In this document: positions 14,130 to 21,595 of the stretch, in pieces | Numbering within the stretch: position 1 is the first letter of the stretch | Layout of the letters: each line of letters starts with the position of its first letter | NCBI GenBank assembly: GCA_028697935.1 | Contig: JAQVEM010000006.1 | Coordinates: 1 to 27,601 of the forward strand | DNA: 27,601 bases | DNA from: Actinomycetota bacterium | GTDB lineage: Bacteria; Actinomycetota; Humimicrobiia; Humimicrobiales; Humimicrobiaceae | Direction: 5' to 3' | Program-made: the position numbers and the translations under genes | Notes under the pieces: model-generated | Seen by the model: only the letters and a program-made list of their open reading frames with translations | Databases searched by the model: none | What the model was told of the DNA's origin: nothing

Positions 14130-15710
14130 ATGAATTTAAAAAACCGAACATTAAGTATATTTGATATACTAGGACCTATAATGGTTGGGCCATCAAGCAA
14201 TCACACCGGTGGTGCAGTACGGATAGGTAATTTTGCCAGAATGATTCTAGGAGAAGAGCCCAAAGAAATCAAGCTCTCTTTTTATAATTCTTTAGCTGAA
14301 ACCTACAGAGGGCACATGACTGATAGGGCAGTGGTTGCAGGATTACTAGGAATAAAGTTAGACGACTCTAAAATTAAAGAGGCGCTCACTCTAGCTAACA
14401 ACAAAAAAATCGATATACAAATATATACTCAAACAATGTCCAATAAGAACCCAAATACTATAGATATTACTCTTAAGTCTGCTTCGCACTCATTTAAAAT
14501 TAATTCCATCTCTATAGGTGGAGGAGAGATAATTATAACTGATATTGATGAATTCAAGGTTAATTTTAACGGAAGTCAGGACATGATACTTTTAATTATA
14601 GAGGAAAATAATTCTAATATTATTTCACAAATGCAAGACATCCTTAGTGAGAAGATTACTTCTATTGAAACAATACAGGGCAATTCAAGATATTTAATAT
14701 GTATTTATTTAGATAGTCCTGTAGATAAATCAAAATTTGAACTTATAATGAATATAAAAGGAATAAATTTTATAAGGCCAATCACCTCACTTTATTCTTA
14801 CAAGTTAAGAAATAGTGTTCCCCTCTTTACGTCTATTAAAGAAATGCTGACCATTGCTAAAGATTATAACGAATGTCTTCCACAGGTTGTCATAAAATAC
14901 GAATCACAAAGAAGTGGATTAACAGAAAAAGAGATAAAAAGCATGATAAAAAAAATATGGCATGCTATGAAAGAGGAGATTATTCAAGGACTTACTATGA
15001 ATAATGAGCTAGTTGGGGGTTTGATGAGTGGCAAAGATTCAAAACTAGTTTATGAGGCTGTAAATAAAAATAAATTACTTTATGGGAATGCTTTCTCTCT
15101 CGCGATAGCTAGGGCAATCGCCTGCGGTGAAGTAAATGCTTCAATGGGTAAAATCGTAGCGGCCCCCACCGCTGGTGCTGTTGGTGTTATCCCAGCGGTT
15201 ATTTTAACTACAGCAGAAGAATTACAATCAAAAGAACGAGATATTGTAGATGCCCTTCTAGTAGCCGCTGGAATTGGTGTTGTAATTGCTTATACTTTGC
15301 CTTTATCAGGTGCTATGGGTGGCTGTCAATCCGAAATTGGTGTTGCTTCTTCTATGGCTGCTGCTGCTGCTGTACAAATGGCAGGAGGGGGCTCAGAACA
15401 AATAGTAAATGCTATGGCATTAGCTCTAAAAAATCTTTCTGGTTTAGTTTGTGACACCGTAGCTGGTCCAGTAGAAGTTCCCTGTATAAAAAGAAATGTT
15501 ATTGGGGTAGTAAATGCTATGGCAGTAACGAATATGGCTCTGGTGGGAATTCAAAGCGTTATACCCCCTGATGAAGTTATATCTGCTATGAGAAATATTC
15601 AAATTCTTATGCCTATGGAATTAAAAGATACTATGCTAGGAGGGCTGGGAATTACTGAAACAGCTATAAGGTTAAAAAAGGAGTGGTTACAAAAAATAAA
15701 TAAATGTTGA
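14130..15710 (+). CDS. single-chain L-serine-dehydratase-like [4Fe-4S] enzyme
   Basis: The 526-residue protein fuses the beta (SdaAB-like, ~1-225) and alpha (SdaAA-like, ~230-526) parts that are separate in many Firmicutes. The beta part opens with 'FDILGPIMVGPSSNHTGGAVRIG' (in two pieces: the S-S-x-H-T substrate loop, then the Gly-rich end) and may carry an ACT-like segment near 185-225. In the alpha part Cys399, Cys441 and Cys452 match the spacing (42 and 11) of the cluster ligands I recall for the Legionella enzyme, and the last residue is Cys526, like the 'tail-in-mouth' fourth ligand there. The enzyme should remove water and ammonia from L-serine or a related beta-hydroxy amino acid, and should be oxygen-sensitive. 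The Asn in SSNHT (usually Ser) may shift specificity. AAAGGT precedes the ATG. Confidence 0.88.
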   Translation: MNLKNRTLSIFDILGPIMVGPSSNHTGGAVRIGNFARMILGEEPKEIKLSFYNSLAETYRGHMTDRAVVAGLLGIKLDDSKIKEALTLANNKKIDIQIYTQTMSNKNPNTIDITLKSASHSFKINSISIGGGEIIITDIDEFKVNFNGSQDMILLIIEENNSNIISQMQDILSEKITSIETIQGNSRYLICIYLDSPVDKSKFELIMNIKGINFIRPITSLYSYKLRNSVPLFTSIKEMLTIAKDYNECLPQVVIKYESQRSGLTEKEIKSMIKKIWHAMKEEIIQGLTMNNELVGGLMSGKDSKLVYEAVNKNKLLYGNAFSLAIARAIACGEVNASMGKIVAAPTAGAVGVIPAVILTTAEELQSKERDIVDALLVAAGIGVVIAYTLPLSGAMGGCQSEIGVASSMAAAAAVQMAGGGSEQIVNAMALALKNLSGLVCDTVAGPVEVPCIKRNVIGVVNAMAVTNMALVGIQSVIPPDEVISAMRNIQILMPMELKDTMLGGLGITETAIRLKKEWLQKINKC

Positions 15711-15785
15711 TAATTGAAAATAAAACAATGGCTTACTTTTTATTTAATAAAATTTAAAAAATTCAATACTAGAGAGACAGCTAAT

Positions 15786-17024
15786 ATGAAAAAAACGATA
15801 GTAGTTCTAGCAACACTTGATACTAAAGAATTTGAAGTAGAATACCTTAAAAACCTAATAGAAACAAAAGGATTTTTAACCATAGTTATAGATACAGGTA
15901 TATTAGATAGTTCAAGGGTTAAGGCCGATATTCCTAAAGAAAATGTTGCAGAAGCAGGTGGCACCTCCTTAAAGGACCTTATAGAGTCTGAATTTTATAG
16001 AAAAGAAATAGATCGAGCATACACTATGAATGTGATTATAAAAGGAGCAATATTAATATGTAAAAAATTACATTCTGCAGAGAAACTACATGGTCTGATA
16101 TCTTTAGGTGGGTCAAGTGGAACAACTATAGGCATTTCGGTTATGAAAGAATTACCTATAGGCATACCAAAGCTCATGGTTACTACAAGACCTGAATTTA
16201 CAGATGAAGGGGATATTACAATAATGCAGGCACCCGTAGATATACTTGGCCTTAACAAGCTAATAAAAAATACCTTGGCTCTAGCAGCAGGAGCAATAAC
16301 GGGCATGGTAGATATTGATTTGCAAGATAACGAGATAAAACCCGCCATAGGAATCACTTCACTTGGCGTTACCACTCAAGCTGTTATGAAGATCAAATCA
16401 CTTCTGGAGAAAAGAGGTATGGAACTTATAGTATTTCATAATAGAACAAAAATACTAGAAAAATTAATAGAAGAAGATCTGGTTAATGGAATTATAGATT
16501 TAACTCCAAATGAATTAGTAAAAATATTTATTATGAAAACTTTAATTGACCGCAAAGATAGATTAGAAATAGCAGGTCAAAGGGGACTACCACAAATTAT
16601 TGTTCCAGGTGGTTTAGATATGCTTATTTTTAGTACACAAGATTCTGTTAAACAGCAAAGTGCATTTATTAGCCTTAAAGATCGCAAATGGTGTGATCAC
16701 GGCCCATATGTTAGACTAATCAGAACAAATGCCAAAGAAAATGAGATCTTAGGTAAAATTGTAGCAGAACGAGCTAATCGAGCACGAGGGCCAATTGCTG
16801 TAGTAATTCCAATGAAAGGATTTTCTGCTAGGGACAAAATAGGCGAGGTTTTTTATAATCAAGAAATTGACAAATCTTTTATCAAAACTTTAAAATTTTA
16901 TGCACAAAAGAACGTTGATATTTTAGAAATTAATGCTCACATTAACGATGATATATTTGCAAAAGAAATAGTTAACATCTACATAACTTTATTAAAAAAA
17001 CAAATTAAGGAGAACTGGGATTGA
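15786..17024 (+). CDS. Tm-1-like / UPF0261 ATP-binding protein
   Basis: A 412-residue UPF0261 member. The start at 15786 is chosen because the family begins 'MKKTIVVLATLDTKE'; an upstream TTG frame (15714) would add 24 unmatched residues. Landmarks are 'LISLGGSSGTTIG' (nucleotide/phosphate-binding loop), 'MQAPVDILGLN', 'AITGMVD', 'GITSLGVTT' and 'IVPGGLDMLIF'. The N-terminal half resembles the ATP-binding domain of plant Tm-1 viral-resistance proteins; bacterial members commonly sit beside a TIM-barrel PEP-hydrolase-like gene, as here, with a 4-base overlap. Their substrate is unknown in general. In this cluster the pair probably carries out a C-C bond or acyl-hydrolysis step in catabolism (inference). 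Confidence 0.88.
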   Translation: MKKTIVVLATLDTKEFEVEYLKNLIETKGFLTIVIDTGILDSSRVKADIPKENVAEAGGTSLKDLIESEFYRKEIDRAYTMNVIIKGAILICKKLHSAEKLHGLISLGGSSGTTIGISVMKELPIGIPKLMVTTRPEFTDEGDITIMQAPVDILGLNKLIKNTLALAAGAITGMVDIDLQDNEIKPAIGITSLGVTTQAVMKIKSLLEKRGMELIVFHNRTKILEKLIEEDLVNGIIDLTPNELVKIFIMKTLIDRKDRLEIAGQRGLPQIIVPGGLDMLIFSTQDSVKQQSAFISLKDRKWCDHGPYVRLIRTNAKENEILGKIVAERANRARGPIAVVIPMKGFSARDKIGEVFYNQEIDKSFIKTLKFYAQKNVDILEINAHINDDIFAKEIVNIYITLLKKQIKENWD

Positions 17025-17857
17025 AAATAAAAATTACAAGGTCACAAATTTTAAGTAGAATAAGGGAAAATATAAACGAGGGGAAACCTATTATTGGAGC
17101 TGGATGCAGTGCAGGAATAATAGCTAAATGTGCCGAGATGGGAGGAGCCGATTTAATAGTAGTTTACAGTACGGGCAAGTCAAGATTAATGGGCTTGCCT
17201 ACCTCAAGGCTTGGTAATTCCAATGCCGTAACGTTAGGCATGTGTCAAGAGCTATCAAATGTAATAACAAATACACCTATTATTGCTGGGGTAGAAGCAG
17301 ATGATCCTACTATTTTGGATATAGAATTAATGCTAGACCAGTTTGTTCGAGTTGGGTATTCAGGTATAATTAATTTTCCAACAATATGTTCTTATGAGGG
17401 ACGATATCGTGATACTAGAGACGGTATCGGTATGGGATTTTTTAGAGAACTTGAAATGGTAAAGATAGCCCGGGCTATGGATATATTTACCATTGCCTAT
17501 GTTTTTTTACCTGATGATGCGAAAGCAATGGCTAAAATGGGCGTTGATTGTGTTTGTGCTCATGTTGGGGGAACAAAAGGAGGATTAGTCGGATTTAAAA
17601 ATATCTTATCCTTAGATGAAGCTGCTAAAAAAACCCAAAGTATTGTAGAAGCTGCACAATCAGTCAATCCAGATATAATATGTCTATCTCACGGTGGGCC
17701 AATAGAAACCCCAGAAGAGACAAAATACATATACGAACATACAGATGTCGTTGGCTATATCGGGGCTTCGAGTATAGAAAGGATTCCCGTTGAAAAAGCT
17801 ATAATTGAGACTGTTAGCCAATTTAAAAATATTTCTGTAAAAAAACATCGTAGTTAA
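17021..17857 (+). CDS. PEP-hydrolase-like TIM-barrel protein
   Basis: A 278-residue member of the phosphoenolpyruvate-hydrolase-like / TIM-barrel signal-transduction family. It shows 'GKPIIGAGCSAGIIAKCAEMGGADLIVVYSTG' near the start, 'PIIAGVEADDP', 'GYSGIINFPTI', 'CAHVGGTKGG' and 'CLSHGGPIETPE'. A TTG start at 17021 with AAGGAG eight bases ahead overlaps the Tm-1-like stop by 4 bases, so synthesis is coupled. These two families are often fused or adjacent, which argues for a shared complex or reaction. The catalysed reaction has not been defined, to my knowledge. Confidence 0.85.
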   Translation: MKIKITRSQILSRIRENINEGKPIIGAGCSAGIIAKCAEMGGADLIVVYSTGKSRLMGLPTSRLGNSNAVTLGMCQELSNVITNTPIIAGVEADDPTILDIELMLDQFVRVGYSGIINFPTICSYEGRYRDTRDGIGMGFFRELEMVKIARAMDIFTIAYVFLPDDAKAMAKMGVDCVCAHVGGTKGGLVGFKNILSLDEAAKKTQSIVEAAQSVNPDIICLSHGGPIETPEETKYIYEHTDVVGYIGASSIERIPVEKAIIETVSQFKNISVKKHRS

Positions 17858-17884
17858 GTTTTTAAGATCATAAAGGAGAGAGAA

Positions 17885-18616
17885 ATGCTTAGCGATATTA
17901 GAATGGTAAAACCTACCAATAAAAAAATGTACATAATAATAATGGAACAAATCATAGATTGGATAAAACATAATGAAATTAAGCCAGGAGACAAACTACC
18001 AAATGAAAATGAGTTAATTGAAAAACTCAATGTATCTAGGCCCTCTGTCCGGGAAGCTTTATGTGGCTTAGAAATATTAGGCATAATTTACCGAAAACCC
18101 GGTAAGGGTATATTTGTTAATAAAGATTTACACACTTATAATATTGAAAAGGCTGTTATAAATAGATTTGAAACAGAATTTACACCATCAGAAATATTTG
18201 AGGTACGAAAAATAATTGAACCAGAAATAGCATATCTTGCAGCGGAAAGAGCAAATACAAAGGAATTAAAAAATATAGAAAGAATTCAGCAGAAAATGGA
18301 AGAATCTATTAAAGAAAAGAAATTAAAAATGCTTTTTAAATACAATGAGGCTTTTCATTTGGAAATTGCTAAAGCAACAAAAAACCCCATATTTTACAAA
18401 ATAATTGAAGATATCCTTGTAAATAAACAAGATAAAATATGGTCAAAAATATCTATAGAATTCTATAAAGATAAAAGCTATTCTCTAAAATATTTAACTA
18501 ATCACAAAAAGCTCTATTTTGCAATTAGGAACCATGAGCCTGATTTAGCTAAAAGACTTATGTTCAATAATTTAAATGAATCTGAAAAGGACTTCTTATT
18601 AGATGAAAAACCTTAG
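17885..18616 (+). CDS. FadR/GntR-family regulator with FCD domain
   Basis: A 243-residue repressor-type protein. A winged HTH spans ~14-80 ('IKPGDKLPNENELIEKLNVSRPSVREALCGLEILGII' in two pieces, then 'GKGIFV'). An all-helical FCD ligand domain follows from ~95, with 'EVRKIIEPEIAYLAAERA', 'NEAFHLEIAKATKNP' and 'LTNHKKLYFAIRNHEPDLAKRLM' supplying the Asp/His metal and ligand positions. FCD regulators typically sense a carboxylate intermediate and derepress on binding it. The gene closes the rightward arm with AAAGGAGAGAG ahead of its ATG, so it is the probable local regulator of both arms. Confidence 0.9.
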   Translation: MLSDIRMVKPTNKKMYIIIMEQIIDWIKHNEIKPGDKLPNENELIEKLNVSRPSVREALCGLEILGIIYRKPGKGIFVNKDLHTYNIEKAVINRFETEFTPSEIFEVRKIIEPEIAYLAAERANTKELKNIERIQQKMEESIKEKKLKMLFKYNEAFHLEIAKATKNPIFYKIIEDILVNKQDKIWSKISIEFYKDKSYSLKYLTNHKKLYFAIRNHEPDLAKRLMFNNLNESEKDFLLDEKP

Positions 18617-18675
18617 ATATTTTAATGCCCATATTTTTATTACTTTGTACGATATACCCCTTGCCATTAAAGATT

Positions 18676-18695
18676 TTTGTATACAGAAATACAAA
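18676..18695. promoter_or_regulatory. GntR-like palindrome after the regulator gene
   Basis: TTTGTAT-acagaa-ATACAAA is a 7-bp inverted repeat; its left part TTGTATACA has the GT-N-AC core common to GntR operators. It lies 60 bases after the regulator's stop. It may be an operator or a weak transcription end, and no T-run follows it. Confidence 0.3.
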
Positions 18696-18764
18696 GACTA
18701 TAATTAAACCTACACTATATTACTTCAACTCAAAAATATAATATTATTGTTTACTCATTTCCTC

Positions 18765-18825
18765 AAAAGATATTTTCCTCTTCATTTTAGATTTTCTATA
18801 ATATCTCTATAAAGAAATATCTTTT
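18765..18825 (+). promoter_or_regulatory. promoter/operator ahead of the partition operon
   Basis: AAAAGATATTT (18765-18775) and AAATATCTTTT (18815-18825) form a perfect 11-bp inverted repeat that flanks a TATAAT (18797-18802). ParA-type proteins usually repress their own operon from such a site. The -35 is poor. The rest of the 276-base gap (18617-18892) holds only A/T-rich sequence and the palindrome at 18676. Confidence 0.4.
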
Positions 18826-18892
18826 AATATTAAAAATTATATGATAATATATAAGAAATGTAAAACAATGTAGGTTAAAGTCAAAAAATATT

Positions 18893-19642
18893 ATGAAAAC
18901 AATTGCTTTTATCAATCAAAAAGGCGGAGTCGGTAAAACTACCTGTACTATGAATATAGGTGCCGGCCTGTCAAAGTTGGGAAAAAAAGTTTTACTGATT
19001 GATCTTGACCCACAGGCACATCTTACTTACAGCCTGGGAATCGAAGCCCACACTCTTCAAAATACTGTTTATAATCTTCTTAAAGGACTCTGCCGGGTTG
19101 AAGAAATAATTATAACCAGAAACGGTCTGGACCTCATCCCCTCTTCTCTTGAGCTGTCAGGAGCAGAACTGGAGCTGTCCAGTGTTGCCGGCAGGGAATT
19201 TTTATTAAAGGAAGCATTGGAGGAAATACAGAATTATGATTATATTCTGCTTGACTGTCCGCCCAGCCTGGGACTTCTTACGCTCAATGCGCTGACTACT
19301 GCAAGAGAAGTTTATATCCCCCTGCAGACTGAATTTTTGGCTTTACAGGGTATGAGCAAACTTATCAGCACGGTCGATATTGTAAAGAAAAGACTCAATA
19401 AAAATATTGAGATAACCGGGATTATTGCTACCAGATTTGATAACAGAAAAAATCTCAACAAAGAGGTTGTAGAAAAAATTGAAAAATATTTCGGCAGCAG
19501 ACTTTTTAAAACATTTATCAGGGACAACGTATCCCTTGCCGAAGCCCCCAGTTATGGCCAGACTATTTTTGAGTATAAAGAAAACAGTTACGGTGCAAAG
19601 GATTATCTAAATCTTTGCCACGAAATTATTAATAGAGGGTAA
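18893..19642 (+). CDS. parA: ParA-family partition ATPase
   Basis: The 249-residue protein is a Walker-type ParA. 'INQKGGVGKTTCTMNIG' supplies the deviant Walker A (KGGVGKTT, residues 10-17), 'LLIDLDPQAHLTYSLG' is motif A', and 'YDYILLDCPPSLGLLTLNAL' is Walker B. The C-terminus 'AEAPSYGQTIFEYKENSYGAKDYLNLCHEI' is characteristic of Soj-like chromosome/plasmid ParAs. It lacks the N-terminal HTH of type Ia proteins. Dynamic nucleoid binding would move the plasmid through the RHH partner encoded 4 bases downstream. Base composition is less A/T-biased than the metabolic island upstream. Confidence 0.93.
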   Translation: MKTIAFINQKGGVGKTTCTMNIGAGLSKLGKKVLLIDLDPQAHLTYSLGIEAHTLQNTVYNLLKGLCRVEEIIITRNGLDLIPSSLELSGAELELSSVAGREFLLKEALEEIQNYDYILLDCPPSLGLLTLNALTTAREVYIPLQTEFLALQGMSKLISTVDIVKKRLNKNIEITGIIATRFDNRKNLNKEVVEKIEKYFGSRLFKTFIRDNVSLAEAPSYGQTIFEYKENSYGAKDYLNLCHEIINRG

Positions 19643-19646
19643 TCAG

Positions 19647-19946
19647 ATGGCAAAAAAAGAACGCTTGGGTTCAGATCCTTTAAAGGACAGCCCTCTGGGC
19701 TGGATTCAGGATACCCGCGAGGAATCGGAAAAAAAGGAGCCAGGAAAAGATAAAAATAATGATGTTTTAACGTCAAAACGTTATAACGTTAAAGAACCAA
19801 AACGGTTAAACGCTAAAACGTCAGTCAAAAAACGGCATACAATTTATCTTACAGCCAGCCAGTCAAAGAAGCTCCGGGTATATGCCGCTGCAAATGAAAT
19901 ATCCATCAGTGATGTTATAGAAAAATTAATCAATGAAAATATTTGA
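19647..19946 (+). CDS. small RHH partition protein, ParA partner
   Basis: The 99-residue protein has a long charged N-terminal tail and a C-terminal ribbon-helix-helix-like domain ('RHTIYLTASQSKKLRVYAAANEISISDVIEKLINENI' in pieces, residues ~62-99). ParG-type centromere-binding proteins have this two-part form, with the tail stimulating ParA. The tail segment 'VLTSKRYNVKEPKRLNAKT' is written by DNA made of the same AACGTT/ACGTCAAAACG repeats that recur after the gene. So the centromere probably runs through its own coding sequence. It directly follows parA. Confidence 0.75.
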   Translation: MAKKERLGSDPLKDSPLGWIQDTREESEKKEPGKDKNNDVLTSKRYNVKEPKRLNAKTSVKKRHTIYLTASQSKKLRVYAAANEISISDVIEKLINENI

Positions 19947-20022
19947 CGTCAAATCGTTAAGACGTCAAAACGTTTTAGTGCTATAACGTTATAGCGTTAA
20001 AGTGTTAAAACGTTTAAACGCT
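19764..20022. repeat. centromere-like repeat clusters (AACGTT / ACGTCAAAACG)
   Basis: Two dense clusters. Within the RHH gene at 19764-19836 the motifs AACGTCAAAACGTTATAACG, AACGGTTAAACG and AAAACGTCA follow one another. After the gene, at 19942-20022, come GACGTCAAATCGTTAAGACG, TCAAAACGTT, CTATAACGTTATAGCGTTAA and AAAACGTTTAAACGC. The common element is about AACGTTA/AACGTCA with roughly 10-12 base spacing, one helical turn, as expected for RHH protein arrays on a partition site. A third cluster lies at 20276-20311. Confidence 0.7.
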
Positions 20023-20059
20023 ATATTACTTTGAAGTTTAACAAAACAGGAGGACCAGC

Positions 20060-20263
20060 ATGCCATTAATAGTGAGTGGCGTAAAACTTTATAATGTCAG
20101 AGAGGTTGCAGAAATGCTGAAAAGCACTGAGGCAACCATTCGGGTCTATTTTAGAGACGGTACCTTAAAGGGACGAAAAATAAGCGGTAAATGGCACGTT
20201 ACAGAGGACAATCTAAAACAATATATCAGCGGGGGCCATACAGTACCAAATAATGATGATTGA
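20060..20263 (+). CDS. excisionase-like HTH protein (67 aa)
   Basis: A MerR/excisionase-type HTH_17 domain covers almost all of the protein: 'YNVREVAEMLKSTEATIRVYFRDGTLKGRKISGKWHVTEDNLKQYI' (in two pieces). The family binds DNA as small regulators or as recombination directionality factors. AGGAGGA precedes the ATG at the proper distance. It is placed between two centromere-repeat clusters and just before a DUF3800 gene, echoing the MerR-like/DUF3800 pair at 6.0-7.0 kb. It may regulate the DUF3800 gene or assist the recombinase; which one is unknown. Confidence 0.8.
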   Translation: MPLIVSGVKLYNVREVAEMLKSTEATIRVYFRDGTLKGRKISGKWHVTEDNLKQYISGGHTVPNNDD

Positions 20264-20275
20264 TCTGTTTATTAT

Positions 20276-20311
20276 AATAACGCTATAACGTTAAAACGTC
20301 AAAACGTTATA
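20276..20311. repeat. third centromere-like repeat cluster
   Basis: ATAACGCTATAACGTTAAAACG then TCAAAACGTTAT: the same AACGTT and ACGTCAAAACG elements as in and after the RHH gene, here between the HTH and DUF3800 genes. It extends the putative partition site to about 550 bases in total, interrupted by the HTH gene. Confidence 0.6.
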
Positions 20312-20367
20312 TTTTTTCAATCATTTAAAACAATAGATACTTAAAGGATTAATAAGGATTAGTTTTA

Positions 20368-21006
20368 GTGAGTAAAATATTTATATACTTAGATGAATCA
20401 GGTGATTTAGGATTTAACAAAGGCTCCTCAAAACATTTTGTTATTTCTTTTTTAGTAATGAGTCAAAAAACAAATCTACTTTTAAAAAGAAAATTTATAG
20501 AAGTTAAAAGAAAATATAACATTTCCAAAGGAATTGAAATTAAAGGAAACAAAAGCAGTTACCGATTACGGATGGATATTTTAAAAGAAATATGTTCATT
20601 GCCAATTGATATATATTCCATTACTACAAAAAAACAAGGTATAAATGAAACATTACGTAAAGATACTAACATCTTTTATAATTATATGGTCAATTTGATA
20701 GTAGTCCCATATTTGGAGAAAACAAAGGCAAATAATATATGCCTTATAGCTGATAAAAGAATAAGTAAAGTATCCAAAGGGATACGATTTGGGGATTATC
20801 TAAAATATAAGATATTTTATGAAAAAAATTTATACCATCTACAGCTTAATATTGAATATCTCGATTCCATAACTTCCTACGGATTGCAGGCTGTAGATTT
20901 TGTCGCCAATAGTATTTTTAAAAATTATGAGCAGGATAATAAAAAATATATTGAAACTTTGGAAGGGAATATTGTACAGAATAAACGGCTTTATTTTAAC
21001 TCTTAA
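20368..21006 (+). CDS. DUF3800 protein, second copy
   Basis: A 212-residue DUF3800 member. 'MSKIFIYLDESGDLGF' is the canonical start with Asp9-Glu10-Ser-Gly-Asp, 'KHFVISFLVM' follows, and 'YGLQAVDFVANSIFKNYE' near the C-terminus holds the Q-A-x-D motif. The start is a GTG at 20368. It is clearly diverged from the 6.3-kb copy, so it is not a recent duplication. A minus-strand RNA candidate converges on its 3' end. The neighbourhood (partition, HTH, replication origin) is typical for plasmid-borne DUF3800 genes; the molecular role is undetermined. Confidence 0.85.
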   Translation: MSKIFIYLDESGDLGFNKGSSKHFVISFLVMSQKTNLLLKRKFIEVKRKYNISKGIEIKGNKSSYRLRMDILKEICSLPIDIYSITTKKQGINETLRKDTNIFYNYMVNLIVVPYLEKTKANNICLIADKRISKVSKGIRFGDYLKYKIFYEKNLYHLQLNIEYLDSITSYGLQAVDFVANSIFKNYEQDNKKYIETLEGNIVQNKRLYFNS

Positions 21007-21127
21007 AACAAAAAAGCGGCCCCTGATGGCAACTAGCTTACATCTAGTTTATACTACCCTTCCGGTAGTATACCAGTCCAGGACTTACCCGCTTTAGATA
21101 GAAATATGTTCTTTATATTCCTATCCA
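21006..21127 (-). ncRNA. minus-strand small RNA candidate beside DUF3800
   Basis: Read leftward from an inferred start near 21127, the transcript contains a closing stem AAAGCGG (21095-21089) / CCGCTTT (21019-21013) that runs into a U-rich tail, the mark of an intrinsic terminator. Inside are a 9-bp hairpin TATACTACC / GGTAGTATA (21072-21064 with 21058-21050), AACTAG / CTAGTT (21049-21044 with 21036-21031) and a short AGTCC/GGACT dyad. A good promoter lies upstream on the same strand. It converges with the DUF3800 gene and sits ahead of the iterons and repA, so it could serve either system. No known family was matched. Confidence 0.55.
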
Positions 21128-21133
21128 CTTATT

Positions 21134-21161
21134 ATTTTACACTAATATTAAAAAATGTCAA
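21134..21161 (-). promoter_or_regulatory. minus-strand promoter for the small RNA
   Basis: On the minus strand TTGACA (21161-21156), 16 bp, TAAAAT (21139-21134): a near-consensus housekeeping promoter reading leftward. No gene follows on that strand, only the structured 120-base unit. Confidence 0.65.
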
Positions 21162-21170
21162 ATTTGGTTT

Positions 21171-21211
21171 CGGTACCTGGTAAAATTTTACATACTCACC
21201 GTATCGGTACC
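21171..21211. repeat. palindrome and paired CGGTACC elements upstream of the origin
   Basis: Two CGGTACC copies (21171-21177, 21205-21211) bracket a perfect 12-base palindrome GTAAAATTTTAC (21180-21191), with a third relative, CGGATCGG, just after. This symmetric block between the small-RNA promoter and the iterons may be a control site for RepA or a host factor. Confidence 0.35.
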
Positions 21212-21386
21212 GGATCGGTTCCTTTAAATATGAATAAATTATACTGTTTATTTAAAAAATACACTGAATTTTAAAATAATATTTATTACATTCTGGATTA
21301 AGAAATACCATAGTTTGATTTAAAAAATATAAGTTTTTATAGTAAATATTAGTGGCATTTGACTTAAATAATAAATAATATTAAAA

Positions 21387-21490
21387 ATTAAGGAATACTT
21401 AAGTTTGGATTAAGGAATACTTAAGTTTGGATTAAGGAATACTTAAGTTTGGATTAAGGAATACTTAAGTTTGGATTAAGGAATAATCAA
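21387..21490. repeat. iteron array, putative replication origin
   Basis: A 22-bp unit, ATTAAGGAATACTTAAG followed by TTTGG, is repeated head to tail with exact copies starting at 21387, 21409, 21431 and 21453 and a decaying fifth at 21475. A degenerate relative is at ~21296. Each unit holds the palindrome ACTTAAGT. Period near two helical turns, position directly ahead of repA and very A/T-rich flanks are the standard form of an iteron-controlled plasmid origin. Exact spacing means a CRISPR is excluded (no spacers). Confidence 0.85.
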
Positions 21491-21595
21491 AAATCTCTTT
21501 ATATTATAAAGTTTACCTTCACAATATAATATATTTAATATATATAATAACAACAACATATACGTGTTGTTGCTTTACCTTAAAAGGAATTGTAA

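Noticed and set aside
14130..15710. Two adjacent genes sdaAB and sdaAA with a missed stop
   Set aside because: The frame is continuous with no stop, start-like site or ribosome binding site at the domain junction, so it is a true single-chain protein.
21013..21095. tRNA gene, because of its cloverleaf-like fold
   Set aside because: There is no T-loop TTCRA motif, no 7-bp anticodon loop and no proper acceptor end; the U-run and promoter indicate a small RNA on the minus strand instead.
21387..21490. CRISPR array
   Set aside because: The 22-bp units are directly contiguous with no variable spacers and no cas genes are present; an iteron origin fits.
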